DNA from: Candidatus Peregrinibacteria bacterium CG1_02_54_53
GTDB taxonomy: Bacteria; Patescibacteriota; Gracilibacteria; Peribacterales; Peribacteraceae
NCBI GenBank assembly: GCA_001872575.1
Contig: MNWP01000003.1
Location: forward strand, 1 to 64,000
DNA: 64,000 nucleotides
Direction of reading: 5' to 3'
Under the pieces are notes generated by a model that worked only from the letters and a program-made list of their open reading frames with translations, had not been told where the DNA came from and made no database searches. A program made the translations under genes and the position numbers. This document shows positions 39,184-48,965 of the stretch, in pieces; position 1 is the first letter of the stretch, and each line of letters opens with the position of its first letter.

Positions 39184-40140
39184 ATGCGCGCGTTTCTGCT
39201 TGCCGGAGGTTTCGCAACACGGCTGTGGCCGCTGACCGAAAAACGCGCCAAGCCGCTGTTGCCACTTGCAGGTAAGCCCCTCATTGATCATGTTCTCGAA
39301 CAACTCCCTGCTGATCTGCCGGTCACCGTAAGTGTCAATGTTGCATTCCAGGAAAGCTTCGCCCACTGGAAAGCACAGAGTAAACATGCCAATGCCGAGA
39401 TTCTTGTGGAGCAGTCGCGCAAAGACACCGAGAAACTCGGAGCATTGGGAGCCGTCGCCCAATGGATCACTCAGCAACGCATCACCGACGATGTGCTCTT
39501 GCTCACGGGCGACAACTACTTCGGTTTTTCGATCCAAAACTTCCTGCAGCAGTACACCCCCGGTACGCCGCTGATTGCAGCCTTCGACATCAAGGATCCC
39601 AAGCAAGCACAGGGATTCGGAACGATTGTGCCGGACGGCGACGGCAAGCACGTTGCAGCGTTTGAAGAGAAGCCTGCACATCCGCAGAGTTCGCTCGTGA
39701 GTACGGGACTCTCGGTCCTGCCGGCGATACATTTGCCAATCGTGGAGGAATACGCCAGGCAGAAGCCCGATAACGTCGGAGGAATTTTTGAGGAGTTTTT
39801 GCGCAAAGGCATTCCCGTGGAATTTCGTGCCTACACGGAGCCTTGGTTCGACATTGGCTCGTTTGAAGCGTATCTCGAAGCAACACGCATTCTCGTGGGG
39901 AACCGCGTGCATCTGGGTCATGGCGCTGCATGCGAAAAAACCACCGCAGAAGGACCTGTCGTTCTAGGCAATCACTCTGTGGTACGCAATGCGACGCTGC
40001 GCAACGTTATCATGTTTGAACACTGCACCGTGGAAGACTGCGTTCTCACAGATTGCATTCTCGACGATCACTGTGTTCTTAAGGGCATCGATCTCTCGAG
40101 ACAGATGTTGCGCGAAGGCACAATTCTCGAGAGAAAATAG
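39184..40140 (+). CDS. NDP-sugar pyrophosphorylase / nucleotidyltransferase
   Basis: MRAFLLAGGFATRLWPLTEKRAKPLLPLAGKPLIDHV; GDNYFG; C-terminal hexapeptide-like repeats. Confidence 0.92.
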   Translation: MRAFLLAGGFATRLWPLTEKRAKPLLPLAGKPLIDHVLEQLPADLPVTVSVNVAFQESFAHWKAQSKHANAEILVEQSRKDTEKLGALGAVAQWITQQRITDDVLLLTGDNYFGFSIQNFLQQYTPGTPLIAAFDIKDPKQAQGFGTIVPDGDGKHVAAFEEKPAHPQSSLVSTGLSVLPAIHLPIVEEYARQKPDNVGGIFEEFLRKGIPVEFRAYTEPWFDIGSFEAYLEATRILVGNRVHLGHGAACEKTTAEGPVVLGNHSVVRNATLRNVIMFEHCTVEDCVLTDCILDDHCVLKGIDLSRQMLREGTILERK

Positions 40141-40190
40141 CCTTAGACGTGTTTGCGGCTGAGAGTCCGCTTCCCTACACTCTCTCTGCT

Positions 40191-40847
40191 ATGAAGCGCC
40201 TCTTTCCGCTTGTACTGCTCACGCTCATCCTCGTTGGATGCGGCTCGAAGACGGTTGTGCTCTCTCTCACCTTCGACGTGGAAGATTCTGTCCAACGCAC
40301 TGTTTTGCTCGAAGAGGCAAAAAAAGTGATTGACCGGCGCCTGAGCCGTTTCGAGGATGCGACTCCGTCGTCGATGATGGTCAATAACCAGGATGACGGT
40401 TCTGTGCAGCTGTCGTTCGATGTACAGAACGACGAAGCCCGTAAAATCCTCGTCGACGAACTCCTTACGCCCTACTCAATGCGAGTGATGACTGCCGGCA
40501 CGGGAACGGGCGATCTGTTCGTGGAAGAAGTGGGCTGGTTCAACGATACCGGTATTACACAGAGGCAAATCGTGTGGACGGAAGGAAACTCGGACCAAAA
40601 TGGAAAGGGCGTCGTGCGGCTCGTCTTCTCAGAAGAGGGCCACGCAATGCTTTCCGAAGTTTTTAGCAACCACCAAGGAGGTGAACTGGGTCTCTTTGTC
40701 CATGACAGACTCATGGCCCGCATGCCCATTGATTCCGGTGAACCGAAAGAAGAAATTATCATTGCCGGTATTCCGGTACCTGACATGGCAGGAATCTTTG
40801 CCGATGACGTAAACGTCGGAACACACGTCACCTTCTCTCTTCCCTAA
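40191..40847 (+). CDS. Lipoprotein with SecD P1-head-like region
   Basis: Lipobox [22 protein letters not shown]...[28 protein letters not shown]. Confidence 0.55.
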   Translation: MKRLFPLVLLTLILVGCGSKTVVLSLTFDVEDSVQRTVLLEEAKKVIDRRLSRFEDATPSSMMVNNQDDGSVQLSFDVQNDEARKILVDELLTPYSMRVMTAGTGTGDLFVEEVGWFNDTGITQRQIVWTEGNSDQNGKGVVRLVFSEEGHAMLSEVFSNHQGGELGLFVHDRLMARMPIDSGEPKEEIIIAGIPVPDMAGIFADDVNVGTHVTFSLP

Positions 40848-40899
40848 CCCTACCCCTACCCCTACCCCTAGCCCTATCCCTAACCCTACCCCTCACCCA
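40843..40899. repeat. Telomere-like CCCTAA/CCCTAC tract between the lipoprotein gene and secD
   Basis: CCCTAACCCTACCCCTACCCCTACCCCTAGCCCTATCCCTAACCCTACCCC. Confidence 0.85.
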
Positions 40900-40903
40900 G
40901 AAT

Positions 40904-43336
40904 ATGGAATCCAATCGTCGCATGATCTGGCCCGCTCTCACGGGCGTCGTCGCACTTGTTCTTCTCTTCATCGCCCTGCCGGACGGATGGAAACTGTGGG
41001 CCCCCACGTTTCTACGTGCGCCCTCGTTCCACTTCGGCCTCGATCTCATAGGGGGCACTCAGCTCGATTTTCGAATCTCGGAACAGGAAATGAATGATCA
41101 GGTCGCCCGTCTGAATGCCGAAATCGAACAACTGCAGGAGCAAGGAGCCGGATCGGATAAGATTTCAATTCTTGAAAATCAGCTCTACTCGACGCAGCAA
41201 CAGCAAGCGTCTGTCGTGGAATCCATCCGCACGGTCCTCGAACGACGCATCAATGCCCTCGGCGTGAGCGAGGCGGTGATCACCCCCTCTTACATCGGTG
41301 ACGAGCGTCACTTGCTGGTGGAATGCCCCGGAGTCGTAGATACGCAAGAGTGTATTGCCACGGTGGGAAAGACCATCCAACTGGAATTCAAAGAGGAATT
41401 TACCGAACCAACTGAGGAATTTGAAAAGGGAGTACGTGATCGTGTCGATACATCTCTGCGTCGTATCACGGTGAGCGGTGCTTCACTCGATCTTGTTGGC
41501 GAAGATCTTGGCTCCACGCTCGGCGTCTTCTACGCCGACAGTCAATGGTTCTTTAAGAAGGATTTGCCCAAAGGACTCGAGGATATGTGGTCACTTCCCG
41601 TTGGAAAGGTGGTGAAACGTGAAGGATCAATCACCGTCCCTGAGCAGGATGAGCAGGGTCAGGTGACGGACAAAGAAATTCCCGGCATCTTCTTGGCCGA
41701 GGCGATCTCGCCGCGCACTCAGACAGGCCGCGTGGTGATCGAAGCTCCAACTGCTTTCGCGCTACTGGCCAAGCAGCAAAATCTCACCTACACCCCAAAC
41801 GTCAATACGCCTCTCGATGCCAAAATCGATCCCGGTATCGTAGGAGCCCTGCAAACGATGTCGCCGGGTGATCTGAAGACGATAAGTCTGGGAGAAGGAT
41901 CGGCAGCACTGCTCTTTCTTCGGCAACGTACTCCGGGGCAGGAACAGATGGCCGCCAGCCACATCCTGATTTCGTTCAAAGGTGCGGCCGCCATGAGCGA
42001 AAGCATCACTCGTACGAAAGAAGAGGCTCTCGCGCTCGCGCAGAACATCAAGCAGCAACTTGATGAGGGCGCAGACTTTGCAACACTGGCCAAGCAATAC
42101 TCCGATGACAGTTCCGGCAAATCCGGTGGAGATCTGGGAACATTCGCCCGCGGAGCAATGGTGGCACCCTTCGAACAAACAGCCTTTGCACTTTCGCAAG
42201 GCGATATCAGTGAACCGATTGAAACACAGTTCGGGTACCACATTATCCGTGCCGACCGTGCCGCCTCACTCTCATTCGATGTCGCATCGTATGACGATCT
42301 TCGCTTCAGTGGCAGCGATGCCAAGATACAGGCAGATGCGGCACAAGCCGAACTCCAGGCAGGAAAAGTGATGGAATACGAAGACGCCGTTCCGGTGCGA
42401 TCCATCTTCTTCTCGCTGCTCCCCACAGGCTGGAAAGACACCACGCTCACCGGAAAGCATTTCCGCTCCGCAGGCGTGACATTGGACCCCACGACCAGTA
42501 TGCCGACTGTTCAAATCGCATTCGATGATGAAGGAGCGAAGCTTTTCCAAGAACTCACCAAGAACAATGTCGGCAAGCGCATCGCGATCTTCGTCGGTGG
42601 CGACCTGGTTTCCGCACCGACGGTGCAACAAGAAATCGCCGGAGGTACTGCAATCATCACGGGCAGTGCCAATTTCGAAGAAGCACAACGCCTTGCACAA
42701 GACCTGAATACCGGAGCGATTCCCGCTCCCATCTACCTGGCCGGCCAGCACACGATTGAGGCGACACTCGGCAGCGAGGCCTTGCGTACATCCCTTAAGG
42801 CAGCCCTCATCGGCATCTTCTTGCTCATGATCTACATGGTGGTGCTCTACCGTTTCCTTGGGCTGTTGGCCAACGTGGCACTGTCGATGTACGCCCTGCT
42901 CTTCACCGTGATCCTCAAACTTCCGCTCTTCCTGTTCTCAAGCCAGCACATCGTGCTCACGCTTGCCGGCATGGCCGGTATTATCCTCTCCATCGGCATG
43001 GCCGTAGATGCGAATGTGCTGATCTTCGAGCGCATTAAGGAAGAACTGCGTAAGGGCAAGCTCGTGACGACCGCCGTCGAAGTGGGCTTCAAGCGCGCCT
43101 GGCCGAGCATTCGTGACGGTAACGCTTCAACCCTGCTCACCTGTGCCATCCTCTTTATCATCGGAACCTCCATCGTACGAGGCTTCTCGGTGACACTGGG
43201 TATGGGTGTGCTCATGTCGATGTTCACGGCCATCACCGTGACACGTTGGCTGATCCGTAAGACTGCGCACCTCTCATTCGCCAAGAATACGCGCCTGCTG
43301 ATCGGCGTGAAGACAGTACCGCCCCCCGCACTCTGA
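40904..43336 (+). CDS. secD: Protein translocase subunit SecD with embedded parvulin/PpiC PPIase domain
   Basis: [29 protein letters not shown]-terminal TM bundle with [19 protein letters not shown]; PPIase region ASHILI...[44 protein letters not shown]. Confidence 0.93.
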   Translation: MESNRRMIWPALTGVVALVLLFIALPDGWKLWAPTFLRAPSFHFGLDLIGGTQLDFRISEQEMNDQVARLNAEIEQLQEQGAGSDKISILENQLYSTQQQQASVVESIRTVLERRINALGVSEAVITPSYIGDERHLLVECPGVVDTQECIATVGKTIQLEFKEEFTEPTEEFEKGVRDRVDTSLRRITVSGASLDLVGEDLGSTLGVFYADSQWFFKKDLPKGLEDMWSLPVGKVVKREGSITVPEQDEQGQVTDKEIPGIFLAEAISPRTQTGRVVIEAPTAFALLAKQQNLTYTPNVNTPLDAKIDPGIVGALQTMSPGDLKTISLGEGSAALLFLRQRTPGQEQMAASHILISFKGAAAMSESITRTKEEALALAQNIKQQLDEGADFATLAKQYSDDSSGKSGGDLGTFARGAMVAPFEQTAFALSQGDISEPIETQFGYHIIRADRAASLSFDVASYDDLRFSGSDAKIQADAAQAELQAGKVMEYEDAVPVRSIFFSLLPTGWKDTTLTGKHFRSAGVTLDPTTSMPTVQIAFDDEGAKLFQELTKNNVGKRIAIFVGGDLVSAPTVQQEIAGGTAIITGSANFEEAQRLAQDLNTGAIPAPIYLAGQHTIEATLGSEALRTSLKAALIGIFLLMIYMVVLYRFLGLLANVALSMYALLFTVILKLPLFLFSSQHIVLTLAGMAGIILSIGMAVDANVLIFERIKEELRKGKLVTTAVEVGFKRAWPSIRDGNASTLLTCAILFIIGTSIVRGFSVTLGMGVLMSMFTAITVTRWLIRKTAHLSFAKNTRLLIGVKTVPPPAL

Positions 43337-43337
43337 T

Positions 43338-43844
43338 TCACTTCTCGTGCTGACAGCACTTCTTGTACTTCTTTCCGCTCCCGCACGGACAAGGTGCGTT
43401 ACGGCCGACCCGTGGAGCCTCGCGACGAACGGGCTTGGGGTGCAAAATCGCGCTGAGTGATCCCTGCACCTGCTCTGCGAGTTCCTGTGTTGCCTGTTCC
43501 GCCCCCTCTCCACCATCGCCAAGCCGTAAGCCGTCGAGACGCTCGAGAAGAGGCTCGACTGTTTCTGTACTGAGCGAACGCGCAAGTTCGGGAGGGAGTG
43601 CCTGAATGAGCGCGTGGTGCAGCGTGGTGACAAGAGTGGGCCGATCTCCTTCTTCTGATTCAGCTGCCTGCCGTGCAGCTGGCAATGCGTCAATGACCTT
43701 TGCAAGCATTCCACTGCCCTTCAATCGCCTCACCGTACTCTTTCCAAGGAGCGCTGTAAGGTGAGCAAACAGGGCCGCCTCGTTGATTTCGCCCTCATCG
43801 ACGCAATCATCGCCGCGCTGTTGCTGTTCAGAAGGAGAACTCAT
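43338..43844 (-). CDS. SEC-C motif-containing protein
   Basis: C-terminal [23 protein letters not shown]. Confidence 0.75.
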   Translation of the reverse strand: MSSPSEQQQRGDDCVDEGEINEAALFAHLTALLGKSTVRRLKGSGMLAKVIDALPAARQAAESEEGDRPTLVTTLHHALIQALPPELARSLSTETVEPLLERLDGLRLGDGGEGAEQATQELAEQVQGSLSAILHPKPVRREAPRVGRNAPCPCGSGKKYKKCCQHEK

Positions 43845-43866
43845 AGAAGTGTCGAATGAGGTGGTA

Positions 43867-44499
43867 CTACGTAGAGAGCGCAAATCCGTTCTTCTCTGCC
43901 TCTAACTGACGGAATCGTCCTGCGCGCACAAGTGAGCGATCGTGTGCATCCATGGTTACCCTGGAAAATGTGCGATATCTCTCAGAAAGAAAATCGACCC
44001 GTTTCTGCACCGAAACGGCGGCGATTTCGCGAACTTCATCGACCTGCCATGTCTCGGATCCCAAAGTGACAGAGTCGGCATCCGCCTCAAACGATTGTTG
44101 GGTGTGCTCCTTTTCATGCGCAAGAATGTCTTCCGCCTTGTGGCGATCGATGATGCCGTCTCCACCGGTGATCTTGCAAGGATCAATGCAAATGACATCC
44201 GCATCCAATTGCGCCTCGCCAGCAACATCGTCATCCAGCTTTTTGAGTGTGAGAGAGGAGCCACAGAATGCCTGTTTAAGTTCACCTCTCGCATGATCAA
44301 TCTCATAGGCAGCAGCAATGCGCTCCTGCGGCGTGGCATACTCCAGAGCCACCGCAAGCTCGGAACGTACGGAACCTGTCAAATCCTCGCGAACACGATG
44401 AGACTGCCGGGCCAGCTCGGCGTTGAAGGAATCAACTTTTCCTTCCTGCCGCTGCGCGGCATCATCGTAGAAGGCCTGTGCCAGTTCCAAAGATGTCAT
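43867..44499 (-). CDS. Hypothetical protein with HExxH (HEKEH) motif
   Basis: [24 protein letters not shown]. Confidence 0.5.
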   Translation of the reverse strand: MTSLELAQAFYDDAAQRQEGKVDSFNAELARQSHRVREDLTGSVRSELAVALEYATPQERIAAAYEIDHARGELKQAFCGSSLTLKKLDDDVAGEAQLDADVICIDPCKITGGDGIIDRHKAEDILAHEKEHTQQSFEADADSVTLGSETWQVDEVREIAAVSVQKRVDFLSERYRTFSRVTMDAHDRSLVRAGRFRQLEAEKNGFALST

Positions 44500-44608
44500 A
44501 CATGCCCATCCTGACGTAGAAAAATCCTCTCACCAACTGTTTAGACGACGAAAATCGATAATACCTATATTTTTGCTCTACAAAGCCAAAAATCAATGAT
44601 CCCTTAAC

Positions 44609-45091
44609 TCACTTCAGACGCTCGTACACCAGAAAATCCATCGCGTATTTGTTCTCACTGTCTGCCGGATACTCCTCGCGACTCACCTCCTTCCACTCCG
44701 AAGTGGAAAAAGATGGAAACGATACGTCGCCCTGCGGCGAAGCGTGCACGCGTGTGAAATAGATACGATCGGCCATGGGAAACATGGCAACATAAATCTG
44801 CGCGCCGCCGATCACAAATGCCTCGACTTCTCCCGTATCTCGAGCGACAGAGATTGCCTCCTGCGGCGAATGGACCACCGTGCATCCGTTGATCTGAAGA
44901 TCCGGCTTGTGCGTGATGATGATATTGAGACGATGTGGAAGCGGCCTTCCGATGGATTGATAAGTCTTCTGCCCCATGATCACCGCATGCCCCTCCGTCG
45001 TCTTACGGAAGTACTGCATATCGCGCGGCAGATCCCAGAGCAGCTGATTCTTATTCCCGATCATGCCATTGTCCGCCACGGCCACAATCAT
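44609..45091 (-). CDS. folA: Dihydrofolate reductase
   Basis: MIVAVADNGMIGNKNQLLWDLPRDMQYFRKTTEGHAVIMGQKTYQSIGRPLPHR, VIGGAQIY. Confidence 0.97.
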   Translation of the reverse strand: MIVAVADNGMIGNKNQLLWDLPRDMQYFRKTTEGHAVIMGQKTYQSIGRPLPHRLNIIITHKPDLQINGCTVVHSPQEAISVARDTGEVEAFVIGGAQIYVAMFPMADRIYFTRVHASPQGDVSFPSFSTSEWKEVSREEYPADSENKYAMDFLVYERLK

Positions 45092-45201
45092 AGAAAGCTT
45101 CACAAGTGAAGTGTATAGAAACAAAACAGCAAACAAAACAGGTATCGTCCTCAGTCTTAAATTTCAACATGCCAATACGCAGTCCTGTTACCAAAAACCG
45201 C

Positions 45202-45297
45202 GGCGAAGCACAGGGTCTTGCGGGTCCCAGTGCTGGAGCCGCACCATTGAGGGAAAAGGGTACCCGTGAGGAAAAAACCCTAGGTTTGTCCCTTACG
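45202..45297 (-). repeat. Structured repeat element, copy C (immediately after the thyA stop codon)
   Basis: Minus strand CGTAAGGGACAAACCTAGGGTTTTTTCCTCACGGG...CTTTTCCCTCAATGGTGCGGCTCCAGCACTGGGACCCG. Confidence 0.65.
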
Positions 45298-45299
45298 AT

Positions 45300-46118
45300 T
45301 TATACGGCAATGGGGGCCTTGATAGCGGGATGCGGATCGTAGTGGAGAATCTGAAAGTCCCCGAAGGTGAAACCGAAGATCGAATGCACCTCAGGATTCA
45401 GTTGTAATTGCGGAAGAGCGCGGGGAGAACGCGTCAGCTGCTCTCGCGCTTGTTCGAGATGGTTGGAATATAGGTGCAGATCGCCGAACGTGTGGACGAA
45501 ATCTCCCACCTGCAAACCCGTGACCTGCGCCACCATGTGCGTGAGCAGACTGTACGAGGCGATGTTGAACGGCACGCCGAGAAAGAGATCCGCACTACGC
45601 TGGTACAGCTGGCACGAGAGTCTGCCGTTCACGACGTAAAACTGAAAGAGGCAATGGCAGGGAGCCAGGGCCATTTTGCCGCGTTTCACATTCTCCTGCG
45701 GCTTGATCGTGCCATCGGGAATGAATTGCGGATTCCACGCCGAGACGATCAGTCGGCGCGAATCGGGATTGCGCTTAATTTCATCCACAACCCATTGAAT
45801 CTGATCGACCCCGCTGAAATCGCGCCATTGCTTACCGTAGAGCGGACCCAAGTCGCCGTTCTCATCGACCCATTCATCCCAAATGGAAACACCGTTGTCT
45901 TTCAGCGAACGAATATTCGTCTCGCCGCGCAGAAACCACAGAAGCTCATGGATGATGGAACGCGTGTGAAGCTTCTTGGTTGTAAGGAGCGGGAATCCCG
46001 CTCCCAAATCAAACCGCAGCTGCGCACCGAAAACCGAGATGGTGCCGGTGCCCGTTCGGTCGGATTTCTGCGTCCCATTATTTAGAACATGACCGAGAAG
46101 AGAGAGATATTGCTTCAT
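45300..46118 (-). CDS. thyA: Thymidylate synthase
   Basis: [56 protein letters not shown]. Confidence 0.98.
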   Translation of the reverse strand: MKQYLSLLGHVLNNGTQKSDRTGTGTISVFGAQLRFDLGAGFPLLTTKKLHTRSIIHELLWFLRGETNIRSLKDNGVSIWDEWVDENGDLGPLYGKQWRDFSGVDQIQWVVDEIKRNPDSRRLIVSAWNPQFIPDGTIKPQENVKRGKMALAPCHCLFQFYVVNGRLSCQLYQRSADLFLGVPFNIASYSLLTHMVAQVTGLQVGDFVHTFGDLHLYSNHLEQAREQLTRSPRALPQLQLNPEVHSIFGFTFGDFQILHYDPHPAIKAPIAV

Positions 46119-46237
46119 TGGACGCAGGGGGGAGTGCCGACTTGGCCGGCGGAGCCCCAAAGGAGCGAAGTCGGCAAGAGGTCGAGGTACTGACGCATGG
46201 AAAACTATCCTACAAGCTAGACGCTCTGTGCTACAAG

Positions 46238-46987
46238 CTATTGGCTCTTTCCTGCGTATTTCCAAGCCATTTCGAAGATTTGTCGTTGTGTTTCGGCCAC
46301 TTCCACGCTCTCGATAATGACGCCAAATACGTGATCGGCGGAACCGAATGAGCAGATTGCCATCTTGTGATCGTAGATATTGATCTCGTTGGTAAAATCG
46401 AAATTTTTGGAGGGAACCAGACGGATTTCGCGAAGATGCTTACGATCCTCTCCGTGGACCTTGTGCCCGGCTTCATCATCAGGTGCAATACCCCGCAACC
46501 GGATTTTCCGGCGCACGCGCTCGGCAACGTACTCTTCATCATAATTCGGCCAAAAGTGTCGTACTACTGCGGAGTTTGCAAAGTTGAGAAGATCACTTTT
46601 GGCCGTGAGCGTGTCTTCGTACACGCGCCGCACTCCTTCCCAGCCCTCAAAGAAGCGGATAATCGGACGTCGTCGATCCTTGCCTTGTAAACTACGCAAT
46701 TCGGGAAGCACTCTCTGCAGCGCATCGGCGTTCTTTCGCGCTTCAACTGCAAGATGCTCCGGCGGCACCGGAACGTACCACTTGGCTCTCACCTTGCGTA
46801 CCACGGTAAGAAGCCCGCGCTGCGCCAGCCCCTCAAGCGTGTTGTACGTGGTAATGCGATTGATCTTCGTCGCTTTGGCATAAGCAGAAGCAGGTGCGGA
46901 TCCCAACGAAAGCCCTGCCAGATAGAGCGCGGATTCCTTTTCATCAAGCCCGATGGAACGCAGTACGTGCAGGAGGTCGGCCGCCAT
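46238..46987 (-). CDS. TrmB-family transcriptional regulator
   Basis: [52 protein letters not shown]. Confidence 0.82.
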   Translation of the reverse strand: MAADLLHVLRSIGLDEKESALYLAGLSLGSAPASAYAKATKINRITTYNTLEGLAQRGLLTVVRKVRAKWYVPVPPEHLAVEARKNADALQRVLPELRSLQGKDRRRPIIRFFEGWEGVRRVYEDTLTAKSDLLNFANSAVVRHFWPNYDEEYVAERVRRKIRLRGIAPDDEAGHKVHGEDRKHLREIRLVPSKNFDFTNEINIYDHKMAICSFGSADHVFGVIIESVEVAETQRQIFEMAWKYAGKSQ

Positions 46988-47030
46988 TCAAAGAGGATAT
47001 TGATGTTGTAGAAAAAAACAACAAACAACC

Positions 47031-47684
47031 TTACTTTCCCAAATCTTTCTTCTTCAAGACCAGCGACGACGAACACTTCTGCTTGAACGCGCACTGCTCA
47101 CACTTCCTCCTCTGCGCCGTACACACCGCTCTGCCATGACTGATGAAGAGCGCATTGATCCTCCCCCATTCTTTGCGCGGAAAGAGCGCCATGAGATCCC
47201 GTTCCACACGTTCCGGCGTCTTACCCCGTGAAAGACCCAATCGACGAGCCACCCGAAAGACGTGCGTATCGACCGCGATGCCTTCGTTCTTTCCGAACGC
47301 TGCGTAGAGAACGATGCACGCGGTCTTTCTTCCAACGCCCGGCAATGCCGTGAGCTCCTCTAATGTGCGAGGAACCGTTCCACGATATTCCTCTGCCAGC
47401 TTCTTGCAGAGACCGTGAATATAGCGTGCTTTGCTGCGAAACGTGCCGCAGGAATGAATAATGCGTTCAAGCTCACTACGGGGAAGATTGCCGTAATCAC
47501 GTGCGGTCCGGCAGCGGTCAAACAGTATCGGTGTGACGCGATTAACCTGCGCATCCGTGCACCGAGCCGAGAGAACAGTGGCGATCAGCAAATCGAGTGG
47601 CGTGCGCCAGTGAAGGAATGATTGCGGCGGACGGTAGAGCCGCTTAAGTTCGCGCAGAGCGCCAGCAGGAGATATCGTCAACAC
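47031..47684 (-). CDS. nth: Endonuclease III
   Basis: LLIATVLSARCTDAQVN, LPGVGRKTACIVL, VDTHVFRVARRLG, Cys cluster CTAQRRKCEQCAFKQKC. Confidence 0.96.
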   Translation of the reverse strand: MLTISPAGALRELKRLYRPPQSFLHWRTPLDLLIATVLSARCTDAQVNRVTPILFDRCRTARDYGNLPRSELERIIHSCGTFRSKARYIHGLCKKLAEEYRGTVPRTLEELTALPGVGRKTACIVLYAAFGKNEGIAVDTHVFRVARRLGLSRGKTPERVERDLMALFPRKEWGRINALFISHGRAVCTAQRRKCEQCAFKQKCSSSLVLKKKDLGK

Positions 47685-47783
47685 GATTGTATGATAGAGG
47701 AAAACTCATAACTCAAAACTCACGACTACGCCGTCAAGCCAACTCCCTCGCTCACACCAATCCTTCGGGTATAGTCGGCTCCC

Positions 47784-48359
47784 ATGCTTCCTGCATTCAC
47801 CGTTTTCGACGTGGAGACTACCGGCTTAGACCCACGTCAGGGACACCGTATTCTCGAAATTGCCGGCGTACGCATCGAGGAGGGAAAGATTCAGGAAGAA
47901 CAAGTTTTTTCGCAGCTCGTGAACCCCGAACGGCCCATTCCGTGGGAAGCAAAGAGAGTTCACCACATCAGCGATGAAGAAGTGCTGACTGCCCCGACAA
48001 TCGATGCCATTCTCCCGGAGTTTTTGCGCTTTGCGCAGGACTCTCTGCTGGTTGCCCACAATGCGGAATTCGATATGGGTTTTCTGATACGTGAAAAAGA
48101 ATGCTGCTGGGGATACATCGAACTGCCCGAGAGTATCTGTACCATGAAACTCAGTCGATCGCTCTTTCCTCATGAATTCCGGCACAATCTCGACGTCGTG
48201 GCTCAACGACTCGGCATCCCGCCGTCCGAACAGCGACACCGCGCACTCCCTGATGTATTTACGACGGCTCAGGCACTGCTCAAGATGCTCGAAATCGGCA
48301 AGATCACCTCAATAGAGGATCTTCAGAAGAAAGCAGGCCTGAGGCAAATGGTGGCGTAA
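47784..48359 (+). CDS. DnaQ-like 3'-5' exonuclease (Pol III epsilon family)
   Basis: FTVFDVETTGLDPRQGHRILEIAGV, VAHNAEFDMGFL, HRALPDVFTTAQAL. Confidence 0.92.
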   Translation: MLPAFTVFDVETTGLDPRQGHRILEIAGVRIEEGKIQEEQVFSQLVNPERPIPWEAKRVHHISDEEVLTAPTIDAILPEFLRFAQDSLLVAHNAEFDMGFLIREKECCWGYIELPESICTMKLSRSLFPHEFRHNLDVVAQRLGIPPSEQRHRALPDVFTTAQALLKMLEIGKITSIEDLQKKAGLRQMVA

Positions 48360-48409
48360 TTCAGAACAAGGAACGCCGAAACACGCTACACTGTTCTCTG
48401 TAGTTTTTC

Positions 48410-48431
48410 CTGACCCTGACCCTGGCCCTAT
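48410..48431. repeat. Degenerate CCCT-type tract upstream of def
   Basis: CCTGACCCTGACCCTGGCCCTA. Confidence 0.5.
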
Positions 48432-48444
48432 TTCTATCTCTCTC

Positions 48445-48924
48445 GTGTCCGTCCTCCCCATCCAGAAAGGCGCCGATAATCCCATCCTCCGAAAAAAGGG
48501 AGCGAAGGTGCCCGAAGTCTCCAAGGCTCTGAAGAAATTGATCAAGAACATGCGCGAGACGGTTAAGGCTGAAGATGGTGCCGGCCTGGCTGCACCACAG
48601 ATCGGCGAGTCGTTACAACTGTGTTTGGCTCTCATTGAAGGCAAGATGACCGTGCTCATCAATCCGGAGATCACGTGGAAGAGTGACGAAACAGATATCG
48701 AAGAAGAAGGATGCCTAAGCCTTCCGGGGCTACAGGTTGCCGTTGCGCGCCCCATTGCGATCACGGTGAAATTCTTAAACGAGAAGGGGGCGGCGCAGGA
48801 ACTCAAACTTATGGATTTTTCGGCTCGTACCGTCCAACACGAGATGGATCATCTCAATGGCGTGCTTCTTGTTGATTATCTCGCAACTGATCATATGATC
48901 CCGCAAAACGAGCAAACCGCGTGA
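48445..48924 (+). CDS. def: Peptide deformylase (GTG start)
   Basis: GAGLAAPQIG, EGCLSLPG, QHEMDHLNGVL. Confidence 0.96.
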   Translation: MSVLPIQKGADNPILRKKGAKVPEVSKALKKLIKNMRETVKAEDGAGLAAPQIGESLQLCLALIEGKMTVLINPEITWKSDETDIEEEGCLSLPGLQVAVARPIAITVKFLNEKGAAQELKLMDFSARTVQHEMDHLNGVLLVDYLATDHMIPQNEQTA

Positions 48925-48965
48925 AGCGATTGCGAAGGGAATCACGCTCCCGCTACTCTGCTGAC

